Notes: generated from the sequence alone by a model not told the origin. A DNA stretch of 64,000 nt from Dasyornis broadbenti (GCA_013397935.1 VZRN01004657.1:1137461-1201460); one strand, 5' to 3'. Counted from the stretch's first letter, positions 12,501 through 23,368 are shown. A program made the numbers and translations.

Positions 12501-13625
12501 GGGGAGACCAGGAGAAAGGGACACGTATATTGGACGTGTCCTTAATCCTGATTCTCTGTGGCATGCCATTTCTTAGGAAAGTGGGCAACATCCCAAAGTA
12601 TTGGATAATCCTGTTTTAGTTTCACCATAGAGCTCACAATTCCTAGTCACATTCTTTTAATGAATGAGTCTAATGTTGTCTCTTGTGCAAATTTGCACCA
12701 TAACTGTGAGCTGAGGTGAGTTTTATTGATCAGGGTTCCTGGATCCTTTTTCCTCACCTTTGTGGGAAGATGGGTGTAACATTTGCCTTTTCACAGTAAC
12801 ACAGCCCTTCTCTATTCACAGTGACTTTTCAAGAGTAATAAAGAGTGACCTTGCAGTGATAACAACTAGCTTTCTCAGCAACCTCAAGTATGTCCCATCT
12901 GGTCCCACCTGCCCCTTCAGTTCTCCACATTTCTCACAATTCTCACCATATAGCATTTGTTTTGATTATGCTGGTGATGAATATGCAAATATCTGAGCGG
13001 GTGCAGTAAGAAGTGCAATTTCACTTAATGGATAATTAAAGCTTTCATGTGTGTCTGGATAACAGGTTGTCTCCACCTGTTAGGTTGGACCTTGCTATCT
13101 TATTTTATCCCAGGCCTTTCAAATCTGCATGAGAGTGAAGAAAGCTGTCCTCTCAATCATGCAAGGGGAAAGGATTGTTATTAAGAAGTGTGGGGCTGCT
13201 GCCTATTAAATCTGACTTGGTGAAGGAATCCAGTTCAAGTAGAAAGCCTTCTTTGTAATCCAGGGCAGCATTTTGTGATAGGAAAGTCTAAAGCCAGTCA
13301 GTTTTCATCCTAACATTATAAATGATACCACTAAGAAAGGCTGGAATGGAATTGGCCATACTTTTGTTAATAGGAGATATTTTTAAAAATGCTGTCTTTT
13401 TTTTAAAAATGTATGCTCATTCATATTTGCAAATATCTTACATTATTTCCTCTCTGCTCTTTTCTTTTTTTTTCCCAGCGTCTTGCTCGTACTGGAATTA
13501 TAGTTACTACTAGCGAAGCGATATTGCTGCAGCTGGTAGCTGATAAAGAACATCCAAAATTCAAAGAAATCCAAAATCTCATTAAGGCTAGTGCCCCTGA
13601 GTCAGGGCTTCTTTCCAAAGTTTAA
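243..13625 (+). CDS. ISOC1: ISOC1, isochorismatase domain-containing protein 1 (whole gene, 5 coding exons)
   Basis: The coding sequence joins 243-542, 10103-10222, 10373-10576, 10944-11060 and 13479-13625, giving 295 residues plus stop against 298 in the human protein as I recall it. The protein belongs to the isochorismatase-like cysteine hydrolases. In the animal ISOC1 branch the physiological substrate is not established, and peroxisomal association has been reported for mammalian ISOC1. The family triad is present: Asp118 in CCDMQERF, Lys181 in KTKFSM and Cys212 in ETHVCIQQTA, with the cis-peptide region GVET just before the Cys. The N-terminus MAAAEPG is followed by a low-complexity Gly/Ala/Pro stretch (about residues 8-21), then a conserved segment VPVLFCFSVFARPSSVPHGA. 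ATG 243 was chosen because it has a strong Kozak context (A at -3, G at +4), is the first in-frame ATG, and matches the known N-terminus. Introns are 9560, 150, 367 and 2418 bp, all GT-AG and phase 0. No frameshift or stop is seen. Confidence 0.97.
3911..3930. repeat. Perfect 20-bp palindrome
   Basis: AAGGTTTCTT is followed at once by its exact reverse complement AAGAAACCTT. It lies in intron 1 of ISOC1. No known function is evident. Confidence 0.8.
4675..4756 (+). ncRNA. 82-nt imperfect hairpin, pre-miRNA-like or miniature inverted-repeat element
   Basis: The left arm 4675-4708 pairs with the right arm 4722-4756 around a loop of about 13 nt. The core 4684-4702 pairs without interruption with 4728-4746 (19 pairs, two of them G-U on the + strand). 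There is one bulge (4750) and few mismatches (4679/4752, 4683/4747, 4703/4727, 4707/4723). Both outer ends are TA, so a Tc1/mariner-type MITE with TA target duplication is an equally good reading. Size and shape fit a microRNA precursor, as in MITE-derived miRNAs. It is transcribed within ISOC1 intron 1. The structure is seen directly; any RNA product is inference. Confidence 0.4.
6853..7140 (-). mobile_element. CR1 LINE 3'-end fragment with duplicated tail
   Basis: Read on the minus strand this ends in a run of AGAATC-type tail units typical of CR1. The body contains recognisable CR1 phrases such as CCTGGGGAGCCCATTC and GAAATCCTTCCTAATGTCC. A 38-bp unit covering the tail and a TTTAAAAATT flank is tandemly duplicated (6853-6890 and 6891-6928). 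It is 5'-truncated, as CR1 copies usually are. Confidence 0.8.
7585..7700 (-). mobile_element. Degraded CR1 fragment
   Basis: The phrase ATCTCCAAGGATGGAGGTCT near 7600 is a close match to a conserved CR1 segment (minus-strand element). Similarity fades by about 7700. It is old and has neither tail nor ORF. It may extend to about 7790, but I cannot support that. Confidence 0.45.
8080..9100 (-). mobile_element. Solo LTR of an avian endogenous retrovirus, minus strand
   Basis: On the minus strand the segment starts near 9100 with a degenerate TG end and has a TATA-like ACATATTT near 8940. It contains repeated CTGCAGCCCA / GCTCCAGCATGG modules (about 8470-8790), then a degenerate poly(A) signal with a T-rich U5 (about 8240-8330), and ends in CA at 8080. 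The order and wording match, from memory, a common bird LTR, and it shares several phrases with the 46907-48005 LTR. No internal retroviral region adjoins it. Boundaries are good to about 20 bp and no clear target duplication was found. Confidence 0.65.
10103..10222 (+). CDS. ISOC1: ISOC1 coding exon 2 (residues 101-140)
   Basis: The exon follows the acceptor TTTTTTCAG and ends CTG|GTATGT. It encodes ITTLGNLTPSSTVFFCCDMQ then [20 protein letters not shown]. It opens the isochorismatase domain, and Asp118 in CCDMQ is the expected triad aspartate (the family's D-x-Q motif at the end of the first beta strand). Length is exactly 40 codons. Confidence 0.96.
10223..10372 (+). other. ISOC1: ISOC1 intron 2
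   Basis: Short (150 bp) phase-0 intron, GTATGT donor and T-rich tract before GCAG. The read-through frame 10301-10651 spans this acceptor and is not an alternative exon by itself. Confidence 0.85.
10373..10576 (+). CDS. ISOC1: ISOC1 coding exon 3 (residues 141-208)
   Basis: The exon follows CCCCTTGCAG and ends GAA|GTAGGT. It encodes 68 codons beginning LQGARLLGIPVIVTEQYPKG and ending PGVRSIVLFGVE. Lys181 in KTKFSM is the expected catalytic lysine. The exon is only 150 bp after exon 2. Confidence 0.96.
10577..10943 (+). other. ISOC1: ISOC1 intron 3
   Basis: Phase-0 intron of 367 bp, GTAGGT donor and TTTAG acceptor. AT-rich; no repeat recognised. Confidence 0.85.
10944..11060 (+). CDS. ISOC1: ISOC1 coding exon 4 (residues 209-247)
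   Basis: The exon follows TTCCCCTTTAG and ends GAG|GTAAGT. Its 39 codons begin THVCIQQTALELIGRG and end MDRMFALE. Cys212 in THVC is the expected nucleophile, and the preceding GVE|T junction crosses the intron. The helix after the Cys (IQQTAL) is typical of the family. Confidence 0.96.
11061..13478 (+). other. ISOC1: ISOC1 intron 4
   Basis: Phase-0 intron of 2418 bp, GTAAGT donor and a long pyrimidine tract before CCCAG. I see no exon, repeat or RNA gene in it. Confidence 0.8.
13479..13625 (+). CDS. ISOC1: ISOC1 coding exon 5 (residues 248-295 and stop)
   Basis: The exon follows the acceptor CTTTTTTTTTCCCAG. It encodes 48 residues from RLARTGIIVTTSEA to ASAPESGLLSKV and ends in TAA at 13623-13625. 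The C-terminus matches the vertebrate protein as I know it almost residue for residue. The final LSKV is not a canonical SKL/PTS1 signal. Confidence 0.96.
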   Translation, partial: RLARTGIIVTTSEAILLQLVADKEHPKFKEIQNLIKASAPESGLLSKV

Positions 13626-14950
13626 AACAGGCATGGAGGAAGCAGATCTCACTGTCTTTAAAGGAAAGCTTTAAGCGCACAGGTACACATTCTTTTGTTC
13701 AAAGTTTGGTAGGAGTGTTAAAATAAAAATTGACATAGTCGTGCTTGCCTTAGCAAAATTGTCTGGTTATATGTCTGGGTGCCAGTGTGTTCTGTTTAGT
13801 TACAGCTGTCCAAGGTTTTGGGTACCATAGGACCCTTTTGTTGTCAAATTTCTTCATTTATTTAAAAAAAGAATTAACAGAGGTGCCTGCTAGTCAATAC
13901 TGTACACTGATTGTAAGAGCTCAAAAAAATGCATAATTTCTGTGACACCTCATGATTATGTGCTTCGCAAGTGTTCTGTGAAGTCCAGTTTAACTTCTGT
14001 ATTAATAGAAGATAATTATGTATTGGGTAAATGTGATGTGATGCGCTTTAATGTTCTGTGTAAATGAAGTGTTTTATTAGGGCATAAGTTAAAACTGAGT
14101 AAGATATATGAACTACATGTGCGCTTTTGTTCGCTAGGATAAAATTTAAGCACTTTGCTTCATAGACAAGACACATAAATCAAGCAGCAGCTGATGTTTG
14201 ATTGCCCTAGGTAGCTGAAGTCTCTACATCATGACTTTTGATTATACTGAAATTGACTGCCCAAGACAGTACTTTACTTAAGTGTATACAAACAGAAAAC
14301 TCACGTAATGAGTTCTTTATAAACAACTGGTGTAAACTCCTTCAGAACTTGGAAATAGTACCAAAGCTTTAAATTGGAAATGCTAAGGATGTTTAAGAAT
14401 GAAGACTTTTCAGGTTCGAATGCTAAATCTACTAGTGTTTTTAGATTTATTTTGCTTTGTTTTAGCCTCAGTTTAGGTAGATTGAATAATTCTATCCAAT
14501 TTACTCAAGAGAGCTCTGAAAGAAGGCTCAGCTTCTCCGGGTTGTTGCGCTATTTTTGTGGGCTGTAGTTGGGTGGAGTTTGAATAGAATCTGGCCTAAA
14601 AGCAGAAAAATAGCATCTTTAACATAATGATATATATTTTTTCTATCTAGAACTAATCTTTTAACATGTGATTGTTCATAAAGGCACTTCCTTCATGTTC
14701 TAGGGGATTAAACAATGTTGTACAAAGTTTACAGTGTGCCTGAGACATTTATTTTTTTAAAAGAGTACTAGAAGATGTCATACTAATATTGATCTTTTTG
14801 GTAGAAAACCTATTAAAGTACACGTATTGTTTTAAATTGCTTATTTTCCCCACAAGATGGCTCTAAAAGAATTGTTTCATAATAAAAATCGTTTCAATTG
14901 TTTCATATAACCTTTATATGTTCAAAACAAATAAAGAGTTAACATTTGCT
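13626..14950 (+). other. ISOC1: ISOC1 3' UTR (predicted)
   Basis: AT-rich sequence follows the stop codon, with candidate poly(A) signals at 13722 (AATAAA), 14881 (AATAAA) and 14930 (AATAAA). The last is followed within 50 bases by a T/G-rich stretch, the usual downstream element, so I place the main end near 14950. Earlier sites could give shorter transcripts. No repeat is recognised inside. Confidence 0.6.
14930..14935 (+). terminator. ISOC1: Probable main ISOC1 poly(A) signal AATAAA
   Basis: Canonical hexamer about 1.3 kb after the stop codon, followed by a T-rich, TGT-containing stretch at 14945-14975. An alternative proximal signal lies at 13722-13727. Confidence 0.55.
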
Positions 14951-17900
14951 GTCTCTCTTTCGCTTGTGATATTTATTGAAGAGCAAATCCTGAAAGCTGT
15001 GTTTGCCATGGACCTTATTCTGGTTTGTACAGCTGTGGAAGTTCTATGGATGTCATGGGAATTTTGTGTAAAGATCAAGGGTGGATAATGTCGAATGATT
15101 CTTGTCTTCTGGATCTAGTTACAGTGTTATTTAGCGCTCCAGAATATGAGGAAAGAACATTATGCTTCAAGCTGGAGGCCTGGATGCAAGTTGTGCTAAG
15201 AACCCTTGTTCTTTATCACTGACCTACTTTTAACCTACTTTTCTGGTACATTAATTGTGTTTCTTAGCAGCAGAAAGTTCACTTCTATAAATCAACAGCT
15301 GTGTACAAAAATACTTACAATTTCTTATGAAATAATGAGTTTATTGCCTTCTTACCTTTATGTGTTGATGATACCAAGAGACAGTAATTGAAAACTGTAG
15401 CATTTTTTTACACATTTGTGTTTGGAACAGTATCAATTGCCTCAATAACAAATGCATGGATTTTGAAGGGATAATGGTACTAGTTACTAAAATATTACCA
15501 TTTTTGTACAAAAGCAGGTTGAGGGACAGATGTCACATCTTCCTTCCCATTAAGTCTTTTGCCACAAGGGGAATCACTTGGTAGCAGGATGGCATTAGAG
15601 AAGAAGCTATAAAATACATTGATATTCTCTGTGATGATTCCACCTTTTTTCCTTTCATTTGCAAAGTCTTCTGTGTCACACTAGTTTTTTGTCAAGGTCC
15701 TTAATTTGTGGATTTTTTTCCTATAAGCTTAAATAAGAATTCAGAAATACTCAGTGTTACCTTATAAAACTGAGCTCTTAGATGTGAATTTAGGGCAAAA
15801 ATAGTTCCACTTTTGTTAGATAGGTACATTATTCAGCATCATTCAGATGAGATCGTAAGAGTGTTTATTTAAAAAGAATAGAAAAAAATATTTGCCATAT
15901 TTCTCTTATGTAAAGTAAGTTTATTCTCAGGACATGATTTCCTTTGTTTTTTCATTGCTCTCACTCATCTGTATTCTCTGTTCTCTGACAAGTGGGTGTT
16001 GCCATGCAGTAGAATAGCAGAAATGAGTCGTTTGAGAAGAAGTCTGTGGGCTGTTGCATTATCTAGAGTAAATACTGTTTTGCCCTGCAGGGGTAGGAAA
16101 GAAATTAATGAAATTACTTGGGGGAAAATTGTTTAAGAGTATACTGAGGTGATTGTGAAGAAGGTCTCTGTCAAGCTTTTCTTTATTTGAAGACTTCACC
16201 ACAGCTATGGCTAAGCAATACAATTGTCACCTGCTGCAGGTGGCTTCGGCATAATTTCTCTTTTCTTGGGGAAGTAGAAAGACACTTCTTGATGGAGAGG
16301 GCTGGTTTATTTTCCCTTGTAGGAGTTCTGGTTCTGTGTGAAATTGCTAATACATTGTTTATCTCACTGCAGTGGCTGATGTATAAATGCTAAACTAAGT
16401 ATAGTAAGATTTGTGCGTGATTAGTTTTAATCTGCTAAATCCTTTCAAAGATGAGTATTTTTTTTCTTATTAGGACAGTTCAGGTTTTGAGTTTAAAATG
16501 TGATCCTGTTTATTCACAGAACCATTGTCCTTTTGTTATTTTTCCACATGCATGATCATTTTGTTTGAACTAAAGTGAGTAAGGTTTCCAGTAACTTTTT
16601 CAAAACCTGAAAACAGAGAATGAATAAATAATCAGCTGGTTTAAGCTGATGTTTTCTATTATGGCTGAAGAAATTATGCTGTAGGACTGCTCTACCATCA
16701 TTTCTGCACTTGCCTGTCAGTAGCTCTCAGGCAAATGTTCACTTAAATAAATCATGCTGCTTATTAAGCATGTTTCCTATTAGGCATAAGGGTGGTGCCC
16801 TCTCTCAACCCCATACCCTGCCCCCATATGTATTACTTTATCTAAACAATTACATTAACCTTTCAGGAGAAAAGAATTCAGATCATTCATTTTCTACTGC
16901 TACAGCCTGTTTTTCTCTTATGTAAGAGATGAAGACTGGATACTTTTCTGCTTTAAAAGCTTTGTTGTTGTTAAAAATTAAATAATTACTGGAGCTGTGG
17001 AGCCCTGAAGAATGGCAGACAATGTTAAGTATGATAAAGGCTTTTCCTTTGATAAGGGGTGATGCCAACTAGTACTACTATGTAGTCCACTTGTACTTCA
17101 GAGTATTTTTCTACCACATTAAGAGCTACGGTAATGGAAGAAGATGGCAGTGATTTCTAGAATCTGGGGTTTGGTTGGTTTTTATTTTGCTTGCTGGATA
17201 AATTAGAGATAAAATGTTCTAAATAGATATAGCAGATGTCCTTCAAATAGGTGTAGAAAATCTGCTCTCTAAATGGGCTATGGCAGGAAATCCATGAATA
17301 AAGTTCTGGCTTGATTGTCCAGTGCTGGTTTCATCTTAATAATTGGAATACTTTCCTCAAGCTGTTAGCCCTTTCTGTAATCTCAGTTAGTACTTCTGGT
17401 ACAGCAGAGATTGCAAATGGTGGCATATGCTGCTCCTCTTTGACACAACTGTGCGTATACAGAAATATAAGGCAGAGTGTGGGGTCTGGTCTTTTATTAC
17501 TCATTTGAATTGCATAACTTAGTTTTCTAAATGAGATAAAAGAATATTTGCAAAGGACTACTGTGAATGGAGGGAATTTATTAAGTATTAGCATGCTTAG
17601 GTCAGCTTAATAGACTTACTAAAACCGCCAGGGCTGGCAGCTCTCTTGCCACTGACAGCATTAGGCTTTACTTTAATGAAACCGTTTTATCTGCTCAAGA
17701 GAGAAGATTGAGTAAACAAATGAAGAGAACAGTTAATAGAGAATAGATGGTGAAGTGCAAAGGCAAAATAGGAAAGAAAAAGTTTTCTAGTTATTACTAG
17801 TTTGCTTGGGTTTCTTTGGTTTTTTGCATAGGGATGTTAGGAAGCTGGAACATTGTTAATATAGGGTTACATACCTTAAGTTTACAGAAAGTCACAGTAA

Positions 17901-18556
17901 GTAAGGCTGAGTAAGTCACAGCAGCCATTGCCTCTATCTTGCTGTGCATGTAATTTCCTTCCTGGACTGCTTTTACCTTGATTTCATTATAGCTATCCAA
18001 AAAGCAGACTCTGCTAAGCTTTTTTTGGCTCTGAGTATCACAAAAATTGCCAACTGGAAGGGCAAATATTCTGCTATCAAAGACAAAAGAAGATGATGTT
18101 GGAGAAAGACTGAAGATCACCTCATAGTTGGCACTGATGTTCCCAAGGCAGGGATTACCTGTGCTATGGCTTCAGGAGAAGGAATATCTACAACTGAGAC
18201 TTGGACAAATGAAAATTTTTGAAAACAAAGATAGCTTATCATAACTGGAACGGTTTTACCTGTGTAGGACCTGGATTTTTACAGTTGAAAGATTTCTGTA
18301 CACCTGAAAAAAAGTGAGTTAAAACTAAGCTGGTGCCATTCATCTTGCACCATTGAGAGAAGGCAGGATTGTTAGGTTGAGCCAAAATCCATCAGAGCCA
18401 GCCTTAGTTCAGCTGAACTCTAAAAGCTGGCTTTTAAAATATTGTTCAGGCATCTAGAAAAACAGGTGTTTGGCTACCACATTATTTCCATAGTTCCTAA
18501 AGACTTATTAAATTAAATCTAATGTTGATATTATTTTGAAGTTCAAATATCAGAAG
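14951..18556. other. Intergenic sequence without recognised features
   Basis: AT-rich sequence downstream of ISOC1. Only short chance ORFs are present (all under about 110 codons, without homology that I recognise). I see no repeat, tRNA or exon with plausible flanking splice sites. Confidence 0.6.
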
Positions 18557-19042
18557 CCTAGAATGGCCTGGGGTGGAAGGGACCTTAAAGGTCATCTACT
18601 TCCAACATGCCTGCGATGGGCAGGGACACCTTTCACTAGATGAGCTTGCTCAGAACTCCATTAAACCTGGCCTTGAACACTTTCAGGGATAGGGCATCCA
18701 CAGCTTCTCTGGTCAACATGTACCAGTGCCTCACCACCTCACAGTAAAGAATTTCTTTCTAATATCTGCTCTAAACTTGCCCTCTTTCAGTTTAAAGCCA
18801 TTCCCTCTTGTCCTATCATGCCCTTGTAAAAGTCCCTCTCCAGCTTTCTGTAAGTCCCCTTTAGGAACTGGAAGGAGCAATGAGGTCTCTCTGGAGTCTT
18901 CTTCAGGCTGAACAACCCCATCTCTCTCCACCTGTCTGTGTATGAGAGGTGCTTCTCGTCTAGACTTGCTCTAGCAGGTCAGCACCATCCTTCTGTTGGG
19001 GGTCCCCAGAGCTGAGCACAGTACTACAGCTGGGTTCACAAT
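18557..19042 (-). mobile_element. CR1 LINE 3' fragment
   Basis: The + strand begins GGAAGGGACCTTAAAGGTCA and runs through the full sequence of standard CR1 3' phrases (GGGCAGGGACACC, TTGAACACTTTCAGGGAT, CCTCACCACCTCACAGTAAA) to ACAGTACTACAGCTGGG. The minus-strand translation in 18731-18931 is the C-terminal part of the CR1 ORF2 product (VVQPEED, KGDLQKAGEGLLQG). It is 5'-truncated, and the terminal ATTCTATG units are largely lost. Confidence 0.92.
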
Positions 19043-20044
19043 CTATTTCTGTTATTTGTGTCCCAATGAGATGTATCAGACATTCTGACCTTCAGATTTT
19101 GGTCCAGAATTTAAAGATTTCATTGGGCATGTTAATAATTTCAAAGGGATTTGAATTGAGGCATTAGTAGGAATCTTTGCTGATGGGAGGAACCAGGGAA
19201 TAAGCTAAATATTTCGCAGGGAGTTTAACCAACTTGTGGCATCAGTATTTCCACTTTACATCTCTGGATAGCTTAAACCCCACAAACTTAGAGTCCTTTC
19301 AGCCATTATCTATTTTTTGTGTGTGTATAGGCATGACGGCATTGTTTAGTTTTCCGCTGTTTGTACTCAGGCACTGAAAATCTTGGGGATTTGTAATGTT
19401 GAATTACCCTGCTGGATGTTGCTAGTCAAAATTCTTTTGTCCAAGGAAGCAATGGATTACCTGTTGTCTGCTAGCAACTTCAATGCTATGACAAAATTCT
19501 TACAGGGGAAAGACAATTTAAATATGGGTAAACAATTCCATACTGAAAAGTGTTAATCACTGAAAGCATGGTAAGTACAGATTCATGCTCTTAGTACCTA
19601 GTGCCTCAATACTCAAGATGCCATTACTTGCAACCCCTGTACACTGTGCATGCACAGTTTTATTTGTGTTTAAAAGATGTGTTTGTGCTAAGAAGTGTGA
19701 TTTAAATAAGTGGTGTCACTAAAGTTATTAAAATTACCAGAAACAACATATCACAGGGGATATATTACTTATAATCCAATAAAACCATGCTAACCAGGTA
19801 GACTGCAGTATTATGTTGCTGTATGCTGTTTCTTTAAGCAAAAAACCCTCCCATGGTAAAGACTGTTACTTGTATTTCTCCAACTTCTATTGCAAGTATT
19901 AGTGTATTAAAAATTCCAAGGGAATTAGTATACTAAAAATTCCATGAGATGCATATAGTTAAATGTATAAAATCTTACTTATATGTACTATATTGGACTT
20001 TCACAGTTTAATTAAATGGGCCAGGCTGTTGGTTTTTTGTTTGA
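19043..20044. other. Intergenic, no feature recognised
   Basis: AT-rich DNA without recognisable repeats or coding potential. Confidence 0.6.
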
Positions 20045-20570
20045 TTGGAAATGAGCCTTTTGCTGAGCTCTGGTGTAGCAGCCTGGGGCCCAGGACATTG
20101 TTCTGCACTCAGCTGGGACTGAGGCAGTGAGCTACTTGATCAATGGGTGGCTGTGACTGGAGGTGACAAGGAATATCGATGCCAGGGACATCCGAAGACT
20201 CAGAGCAGACTTAGCCAGCTCCAGGAGACAGGCCTTTGCAATGCACAATATCACTCCAGGGAAACATTGCAAGAAACCTGCAAGAGCAAAATAGCAAGTT
20301 TCCTCCGGGGAAGCAGTAGTTGAATGCTTACATCTCTCTCCTGGGGTGACGTTAACGGCAGGAGAGGCTAAAATCTGCTATGGAACCACTCTTCCCTCCT
20401 CAGTGATAGATGTCTCCTCGTTTATCACTGCTCGACCTCTGAAGGTCGAGCAGAAGACTGAAACTGAAATGCTAAAGAACATCAGTTTTATTGTTTTAAG
20501 ACAGTTATTTTATTTTAATGAGTACTCCGGAGGATACTCAATCTGCAAGAGTTGAGCCCAGCAGCGAATG
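20045..20570. repeat. Unclassified GC-richer insert with several inverted repeats
   Basis: Composition is clearly higher in G+C than both flanks, which suggests inserted material. It contains a perfect 9-bp hairpin at 20430-20451 (arms GCTCGACCT / AGGTCGAGC, loop CTGA), an overlapping inverted repeat CAGTGATA / TATCACTG (20401-20408, 20423-20430), and an imperfect palindrome around CTCCGGAG near 20525. I do not recognise the family. It could be a decayed LTR. Confidence 0.35.
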
Positions 20571-20825
20571 ACAATTCAGAGTTCCCCAAATACTAAAGAT
20601 TTACCAATCTCCAATCTGTAAAGTGAGTTGGAGTTAGAAAATTTTCCTGAAAAGTAATGATTTGTAAATGTCTCTGTATTAAATTAAATGCTTCTCTCTA
20701 ATCATATATCTGTGAAAGATGGTTTCTCCTGTACAAAGTGTCGTAAGTTCATTCCAAATGGCATATTTTACTATAGTTTATTAATATTAAAAATTATGTT
20801 AGTATTATTATTAGTTTAAAACAAT

Positions 20826-21111
20826 TGGGTAACAGAGAGCAGGTTTACATGTCGCACTGCTGACCGCTTCGCTGGCCCGGCGTGGCCAGGCAGGACGACA
20901 ATCAGTGCCGAAGGTCGCCTGATAGCTCAGCGAGCAAACAGGTGCCTCTGCCTCGCTGCCACCGAGGCAGACCCGAAGTGCAGATCCCTCACACAGGGAA
21001 AGTAGCAGTCTGCTACCCCCTGTGGAGAGCTGCTCTGCACTCAGGCAAGGCAGCCGATACTGTCGCCGATGTTATTGCCTTGACCCACCCTGTGGGCTAG
21101 GCTGCAGCCGG
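20826..21111 (-). mobile_element. GC-rich segment adjoining an LTR, possible retroviral leader
   Basis: Sharp GC-rich block starting at the AT-rich boundary near 20826 and ending at the 3' edge of the minus-strand LTR at 21112. Its position corresponds to the leader just inside an LTR. I see no primer-binding site next to the LTR end and no gag-like ORF, so it might instead be an unrelated repeat. Confidence 0.35.
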
Positions 21112-21760
21112 TGTTAAATGTAGCTCCGACGGAGACAAAGGTAGAGAGGAGACCTCCTGCGCTGGTGAATTCGAATGTCCTTTATTCCCTCAGCCTCGTG
21201 AAGAGACGTGAAGTCAAGTAACACTCAAGGGAACCAGACGCAAAACGCACAGAACAAGGGGTTACACAGGGTTTTAAGGAGGGGAGGAGTTGGGAGGAGA
21301 TGGGAGGAGATAATTCCCTGGGCCAATGGGGACAAATTACATAACATGAATACACCAATAAACACTGACCCAGGGCGGACTCAGGGGCGGGTTCCAGGAA
21401 CGCAACCAATGGGGAACTGAACACAGTGGAAAGTTCTAGGGATAAGGTGGTACAAGGGAGGAGCAAGGGGAAGGGTTTAGGGATTGACAAAACTGATTGA
21501 TACCTAAACGGAGAAGGTTCGAGAAGAAAGGGAGGAGAGCCCCGGGGATTGACATCCCCAGGGGAGTGGCCAGCCCTCAGACTCCTTCTACTGAGTTTAA
21601 ACTCCCAGGGAGATCAGCCCAACCAACCTCCGTGTTGACCCACATGCTGAACTCCCCGGGGTCAGTATCAGGAGCCGGGGCGGTGGTGCCAGTGGCCACT
21701 CCGGCGGTGCCAGATGGAGAGAGGGCAGCTGCCACAGGAGCTGCCCGGCGCACCGCCACA
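21112..21760 (-). mobile_element. Retroviral LTR, minus strand, about 650 bp
   Basis: On the minus strand it begins TGTGGCGGTGCGCC at 21760 and ends CATTTAACA at 21112, i.e. TG...CA. In between are CCAAT-type boxes (near 21405 and 21325), a TTAAAA box near 21275, and GAATAAA near 21185 followed by U5-like sequence, which is the order expected of U3-R-U5. Sequence is little decayed, suggesting a fairly young insertion. The class cannot be fixed without a primer-binding site. Short ORFs on both strands (e.g. 21497-21769) are LTR noise. Confidence 0.7.
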
Positions 21761-23222
21761 TTTATATAGTGTATTTTCTGATGGGAATAGCTAATCTGGT
21801 CTTGTGTAAAAAAACATTTTCATGTTAAAAAAAGTATATTTCATACTGCACATATGGAAAGAAGAGTGGCAATATCTGCATTCCATATTATTAATTACCT
21901 ACAATCCATGCAATCTCAGTGGCATACTGACTAACAAATGCTGAAGTGTTATGCTGAAGTATTTTCCTCTATGAAAAACCTGTTTTGAGCTTGCAAGGAG
22001 TAATAACTGAAAATATTTTCTGTAATGCATTGTGGTAGAAGCAGATTAGGATGTGTAACAAAACACCACACCCTGCAGGGATATGCAGTATAGCAATGAA
22101 GGACAATAATATGAAGGTGGTTAAAATTATTTGCATGTGACTGTTTTTTCTTCTAGATAGGTTAGTTCATGTAGATAATCTGTATTTCCACTTCTTGTTA
22201 TCAGTAGTTTTCATTACTTGGGAAAAAAATTTCTGCATAATTTTTAACTTGTGCTCCAAATGGAATTTAGATCATGTTTTTAACATCACCGATATTGAAT
22301 GGAAACTTCAACTCTTCTCAACGTGTGCCTTCATTATGCCTTTACACTGAAATACCAACAGGAGTCACAGAAGCTAGTCTGCTTTGAGATTGTTCAGTGC
22401 CATGGTGATCATGCACCAGTGCTGCACAGCTGTGCCAGGGAACTCTGAGGCAACTCTAGTCCAGCTGCCGGTGCAAAAGTGTGTCTGTGGCAGATACCAC
22501 GTAACATGGACCAAGATAGCTGAACAGCTTTTGGAACAGCTTGTGGCACACCTCATATTCTGATTACTGAGCAGAGACAGTAATCAGGCCTTCTGAATTA
22601 CTTGCCTATAGAAATGGATAGTTAAGGGCTGAATTCCTGTGTCTTGTTTTTCTGAAAGTTCTTGTTGTCTGTTCTCCCAAGTGAATACATAGGAGATAAC
22701 TGCTCAATACATTGCTTACCTCCTGACATTATAGATTTGGATGGCAAAGTGGAATTTTGGGGATCAGGTGGGGTACAGCACCAGACTTTTTTTGTATTAT
22801 GCCGATTTAAAGATGCCCCTTCAAAATTTCTGTGATATACAGAAGAGGAAATTGCTGTAGCCAAACCTTAACATTGGCATAGGAATGGTAAGAATTTCTG
22901 CTACCACAGACTTATTTATTTCATATTTTATATATTGTAGGAAATTTTGTCACTGGATGTCGGAAATCCAGGATATGCAAGTATGCATCAAATAGAGAAG
23001 AACAGTAGTGCAGAATTCAAATCCAAATGCCAGTGGTGTCTTACAGCCTTCAGCAGTGGAATGCAGTACTTACATACCTGACTAATTTGCCCACAGACAG
23101 AAATTGATGCGAAGTGAGGAAAAAATAGGAAGTAAAGGCGACTTTACAGGGACTTTCACAGAAGTAAGGTTCTTAGTGAAATTCCACTGTAATATTGTTA
23201 GTGTCTGATGCAACCGTCTGCT
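21761..23222. other. Intergenic, no feature recognised
   Basis: AT-rich sequence. I see no repeat family, exon or RNA gene. Confidence 0.55.
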
Positions 23223-23299
23223 CCAATAAATGCTTTCAATGAATGTGTCTTCTTTTTTCCTTCGATGCGTATGGAACAATAAGAGATTATTCCTTAATG

Positions 23300-23313
23300 G
23301 AATAAAAGACAAC

Positions 23314-23354
<41 letters not shown>

Positions 23355-23368
23355 GAGACAAAAAAAGG

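Noticed and set aside
20920..20940. tRNA A-box-like GATAGCTCAGCGAG
   Set aside because: No matching B box, no cloverleaf and no terminator T-run at the right distance. It lies in the GC-rich block next to an LTR.
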